DNA from: Actinomycetes bacterium
GTDB taxonomy: Bacteria; Actinomycetota; Acidimicrobiia; Acidimicrobiales; RAAP-2
DNA length: 33,058 bases
Assembly (NCBI GenBank): GCA_021845725.1
Contig: JAJZVL010000029.1
Span: forward strand, 1 to 33,058
Reading direction: 5' to 3'
The notes beneath the pieces were generated by a model. It searched no databases, was not told the DNA's origin, and saw only the letters and a list, made by a program, of their open reading frames with translations. Shown piece after piece: positions 31,025 to 33,058 of the stretch (the stretch's first letter is position 1; each line of letters begins with the position of its first letter). The position numbers and the translations under genes were made by a program.

Positions 31025-31867
31025 GTGACGGACGCGGCCCCCGAGTACGTCGCTGCTCGGACGGTCTTGCTCGACGTCCTTGAAGCACTCGGCTCGCAGC
31101 GTGAGGCGGTCATCGTCGTCGGTGCTCAGGCGATCTACATGCACACGGAGGACGGCGGCATCACGGGTTACGCCCCGTACACCACCGACGCAGACCTGGC
31201 CCTGGCTCCGTCCCGGCTCGCCGACGAGCCTCTCATCGAAAAGCTCCTGAAAGACGCCAACTTCGAGCAGAAGAGCGACCCCGGCATCTGGTGGAAGACC
31301 ATCGACATCGATGGCACGCCGGCGGACATCGAAGTCGACATCATGGTGCCAGTGCATTTCGCCCGAACGGGTGGGCGACGCAGCGCCAGGCTCCCACCTC
31401 ACGACAAGATGATCGCCCGCAAGGCGATCGGGTTGGAAGGCTCGATCCTTGACCACGATCTCATGGAAGTCGTCGCTCTCGATCGCACCGACTCCCGCCA
31501 GTTCACCGTCCGAGTGGCAGGACCGGCGGCGCTGATCGTCGCCAAGGTCTACAAGCTCCGAGACCGGCTGGCCGAAGGCAGGCTTGATCGCATCGCCGAC
31601 AAGGATGCCGCCGACGTGTATCGGCTCATGCTCGCCGTCCCGCTTCGCGAGTTTCTGCGCCGGCTACGACCAGTCATGGACCATGAGACCGCAGGCCCAG
31701 TCTGTCGCGAGGCGATCGAGTTGATGGAGCAGCTCTTCGGCTCGCGGAGCGCAGATGGCGTCCGCATGGCACGCGATGCCCTTCGTATCGCCGTGCCGCC
31801 GGAACGGGTGATCGACGTGTGTACCCGCTTCACCCGCCAGCTGCGCGAGGCGACGGTGGACGGCTGA
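31025..31867 (+). CDS. AbiEii-type nucleotidyltransferase (putative toxin)
   Basis: The 280-residue product starts with GTG after GGAGG. The DNA polymerase beta-type nucleotidyltransferase fold is evident: VVGAQAIYMHT (helix after the Gly motif), YTTDADLALAP (metal-binding D55-x-D57) and a third acidic strand DIEVDIMVPV (D105). A helical second half follows (KDAADVYRLMLAVPLREFLR). AbiEii/MenT-like toxins add nucleotides to tRNA or other targets and stop growth. Their antitoxin is usually encoded just upstream, as here. All three acidic residues are present, so the enzyme looks active. The target cannot be predicted. Confidence 0.8.
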   Translation: MTDAAPEYVAARTVLLDVLEALGSQREAVIVVGAQAIYMHTEDGGITGYAPYTTDADLALAPSRLADEPLIEKLLKDANFEQKSDPGIWWKTIDIDGTPADIEVDIMVPVHFARTGGRRSARLPPHDKMIARKAIGLEGSILDHDLMEVVALDRTDSRQFTVRVAGPAALIVAKVYKLRDRLAEGRLDRIADKDAADVYRLMLAVPLREFLRRLRPVMDHETAGPVCREAIELMEQLFGSRSADGVRMARDALRIAVPPERVIDVCTRFTRQLREATVDG

Positions 31868-32541
31868 GAGCGCCACCCGCCTCCTCGGCCAGCTCGACCA
31901 CCGCGCCACCGCCAAGCACGCTGCCAAGATCGACGCACCGCGCCGTTCCCTCGAGGAGATCATCGACCGTCAGGACCGCCTCATCCGAGCGCTCGAGTCC
32001 CATGACGACCACACCGGCACGATCTTCACTCGCGTCCGCTACCGCCTCGGCGAGCTCGACGCAGAACGGCATCCCAAACTCGACGGGCTGGCTGAACTTG
32101 ATGCGGCGAACGTCACTCAAGTCGTTCCGGTCGAACTGCTCGCCGAGCTTCCCGATCCGATGCATCGGCCAGCGCGTCGACGAGCTGGAGGCCGCCTTCG
32201 CCGAGCGGCGCGAACGGCTCGTGGCACTCGCCCGAGCCTCGGCGACAGAGGCGCCCACGTTGGCCGACGTCGCCCCGTTGCTCGGTCGCCTGCCGATCCT
32301 CGCCGGCTCGCTCGACACGGCGCCACAGGGTGAGCTGCGGGCGCTGTTCGACGCGCTGCAGCTCGACGTCGTGTACCGCCCGGCCGAGAGCGCCCTCGAT
32401 GTCGCAGCCACCCTCTACGATCTCGGCAGCGAGACCGCCCAGTCCGCCGCACGCGAAAGTACGGAGGACTGGTCGGCGCCCCCGGCAGGGAACCACGCAG
32501 ATGGGAAACGGCCCGACCTGCGGTTTCGCGGCGAGGACTGA
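31866..32541 (+). pseudogene. C-terminal fragments of serine recombinase(s), frameshifted
   Basis: Two pieces in different frames resemble the C-terminal coiled-coil tail of large serine recombinases. The first, 31866 to about 32160, reads RRSLEEIIDRQDRLIRALES...RYRLGELDAERHPKLDGLAE. The second, from about 32163 to the TGA at 32539, reads RVDELEAAFAERRERLVALA...LPILAGSLDTAPQGELRALF, then DALQLDVVYRP. Both cover the same part of the family, suggesting two fused tails rather than one shifted gene. No catalytic resolvase domain is present. It directly follows the nucleotidyltransferase stop, hinting that the module arrived on a mobile element. Confidence 0.5.
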
Positions 32542-32815
32542 CCGTTGAGGCGTCGATCCGGCTTGCTGAGCGCGAGCTGTCTCCGGGGCTCAGCCGCGGG
32601 CAGACTCATCAGCGTTAGAAGCCGCGGAGACCCTTGGCCTCCGCCCGACCGCTGCTCGTCCTCGGCGAGGGAACGCTGCGGAGGAGTTGGCGACGTAGAC
32701 CAGACGTAGACCGGAGTTCGCCAAGAAATCACCGTCGTGTCGCTTGTCGGTCACCTCCCGTTCATCTTGTCGGAATAGACAGACATCTATCCGATAGGTT
32801 CGAGGAGGAGCCCAG

Positions 32816-33058
32816 GTGGCCGAGGGCCTTGTATCCATGACCGATCTGTATCGACCGCTCGACGAGGCCGAGGTGGGCCGCAAGCACTGGCTCACGGTGC
32901 TCACCGCCGGTATGGGCTTCTTCACCGACGCCTACGACCTGTTCATCATCGGCACCGTCACGGTCATCCTGACCCCCATCTTCCGCTTGAACACGAACCA
33001 GATCTCGTTGCTCAACTCCATCTCTCTCTTGGCGTCGGTGCTCGGAGCGCTCACCTTC
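32816..33058 (+). CDS. MFS transporter, phosphate:H+ symporter type (N-terminal part)
   Basis: The visible part (81 residues) has MTDLYRPLDEAEVGRKHWLT, then FFTDAYDLFIIGTVTVILTP, the first transmembrane helix with the FFTDAYDLF motif typical of the phosphate:H+ symporter branch of the MFS (Pho84-like), and the start of the second helix (ISLLNSISLLASVLGALTF). Start GTG 32816 is 7 nt after GGAGG. An in-frame ATG at 32837 is the alternative. The gene runs off the right edge. The 274 nt before it hold no recognisable gene. Confidence 0.85.
   Translation, partial: MAEGLVSMTDLYRPLDEAEVGRKHWLTVLTAGMGFFTDAYDLFIIGTVTVILTPIFRLNTNQISLLNSISLLASVLGALTF

Noticed and set aside
27889..33058. tRNA genes, direct-repeat attachment sites or insertion-sequence ends bounding the accessory region
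   Set aside because: No cloverleaf, terminal inverted repeat or matched direct repeat could be found by eye. A computed repeat search would be needed to exclude short ones.

Overview
The window is high-GC DNA, dense in GTG and TTG starts, and most of it is a bacterial flagellar locus. The gene content points to a motile member of the Actinomycetota: flgN-flgK-flgL-fliW-csrA in series, flbD-motA-motB-fliL, a MotB with a long basic N-terminus, a mycothiol-type maleylpyruvate isomerase domain protein, and leaderless-looking transcripts. An Acidimicrobiia-like lineage is possible, but the sequence alone does not fix it.

Layout. Bases 1-6540 (minus strand) carry flgB-flgC-fliE-fliF (fliF runs off the left edge), then fliD-fliS-(fliT-like), then the flagellin gene fliC. 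Divergent from fliC (plus strand, 6693-13832) are two very large multidomain glycosyltransferase genes. They are followed on the plus strand by flhA, a degenerate flhF-like gene and a small two-helix membrane protein. Bases 17359-24927 (minus) hold fliA, flbD-motA-motB-fliL and flgN-flgK-flgL-fliW-csrA. Bases 24988-27888 (minus) encode a membrane PAS-PAS-GGDEF-EAL protein that ties c-di-GMP to motility. From about 27.9 kb the character changes to an accessory region. It holds a broken SIR2-like gene start, a DinB/MDMPI-fold enzyme, a broken HicA-like toxin, an intact two-gene module (PD-(D/E)XK-like plus winged-helix protein with an AbiEii-type nucleotidyltransferase) behind a large palindromic promoter, and serine-recombinase tail fragments. 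The window ends in the start of an MFS transporter of the phosphate:H+ symporter type.

How it works together. FliA (sigma-28) is encoded here, and six promoters fit one pattern, a TCAA/TTCA/TAAA/TTGA -35 element, exactly 17 nt, then CCGATRR or CCGATGT. They lie before flgB, fliC, the glycosyltransferase operon, flhA, flgN and flbD. The fliC and glycosyltransferase promoters are divergent and share the same four -35 bases, so filament protein and its presumed glycosylation enzymes appear to be switched on together. FliS, FliD, FlgN, FlgK and FlgL supply chaperones, cap and hook-filament junction. FliW and CsrA are expected to set flagellin translation, and the fliC leader has two good CsrA-type sites, one over the Shine-Dalgarno sequence.

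Most interesting points: a single-chain, apparently pseudo-dimeric CsrA that keeps only one of the two composite RNA-binding sites; the paired glycosyltransferase megaproteins (degenerate GT-A/GT2/TPR/GT4 and GT4/GT4/methyltransferase) as a likely undescribed flagellin-glycan machine; an FlhF relative with no P-loop; and the nuclease-like/HTH plus nucleotidyltransferase module in the accessory region.
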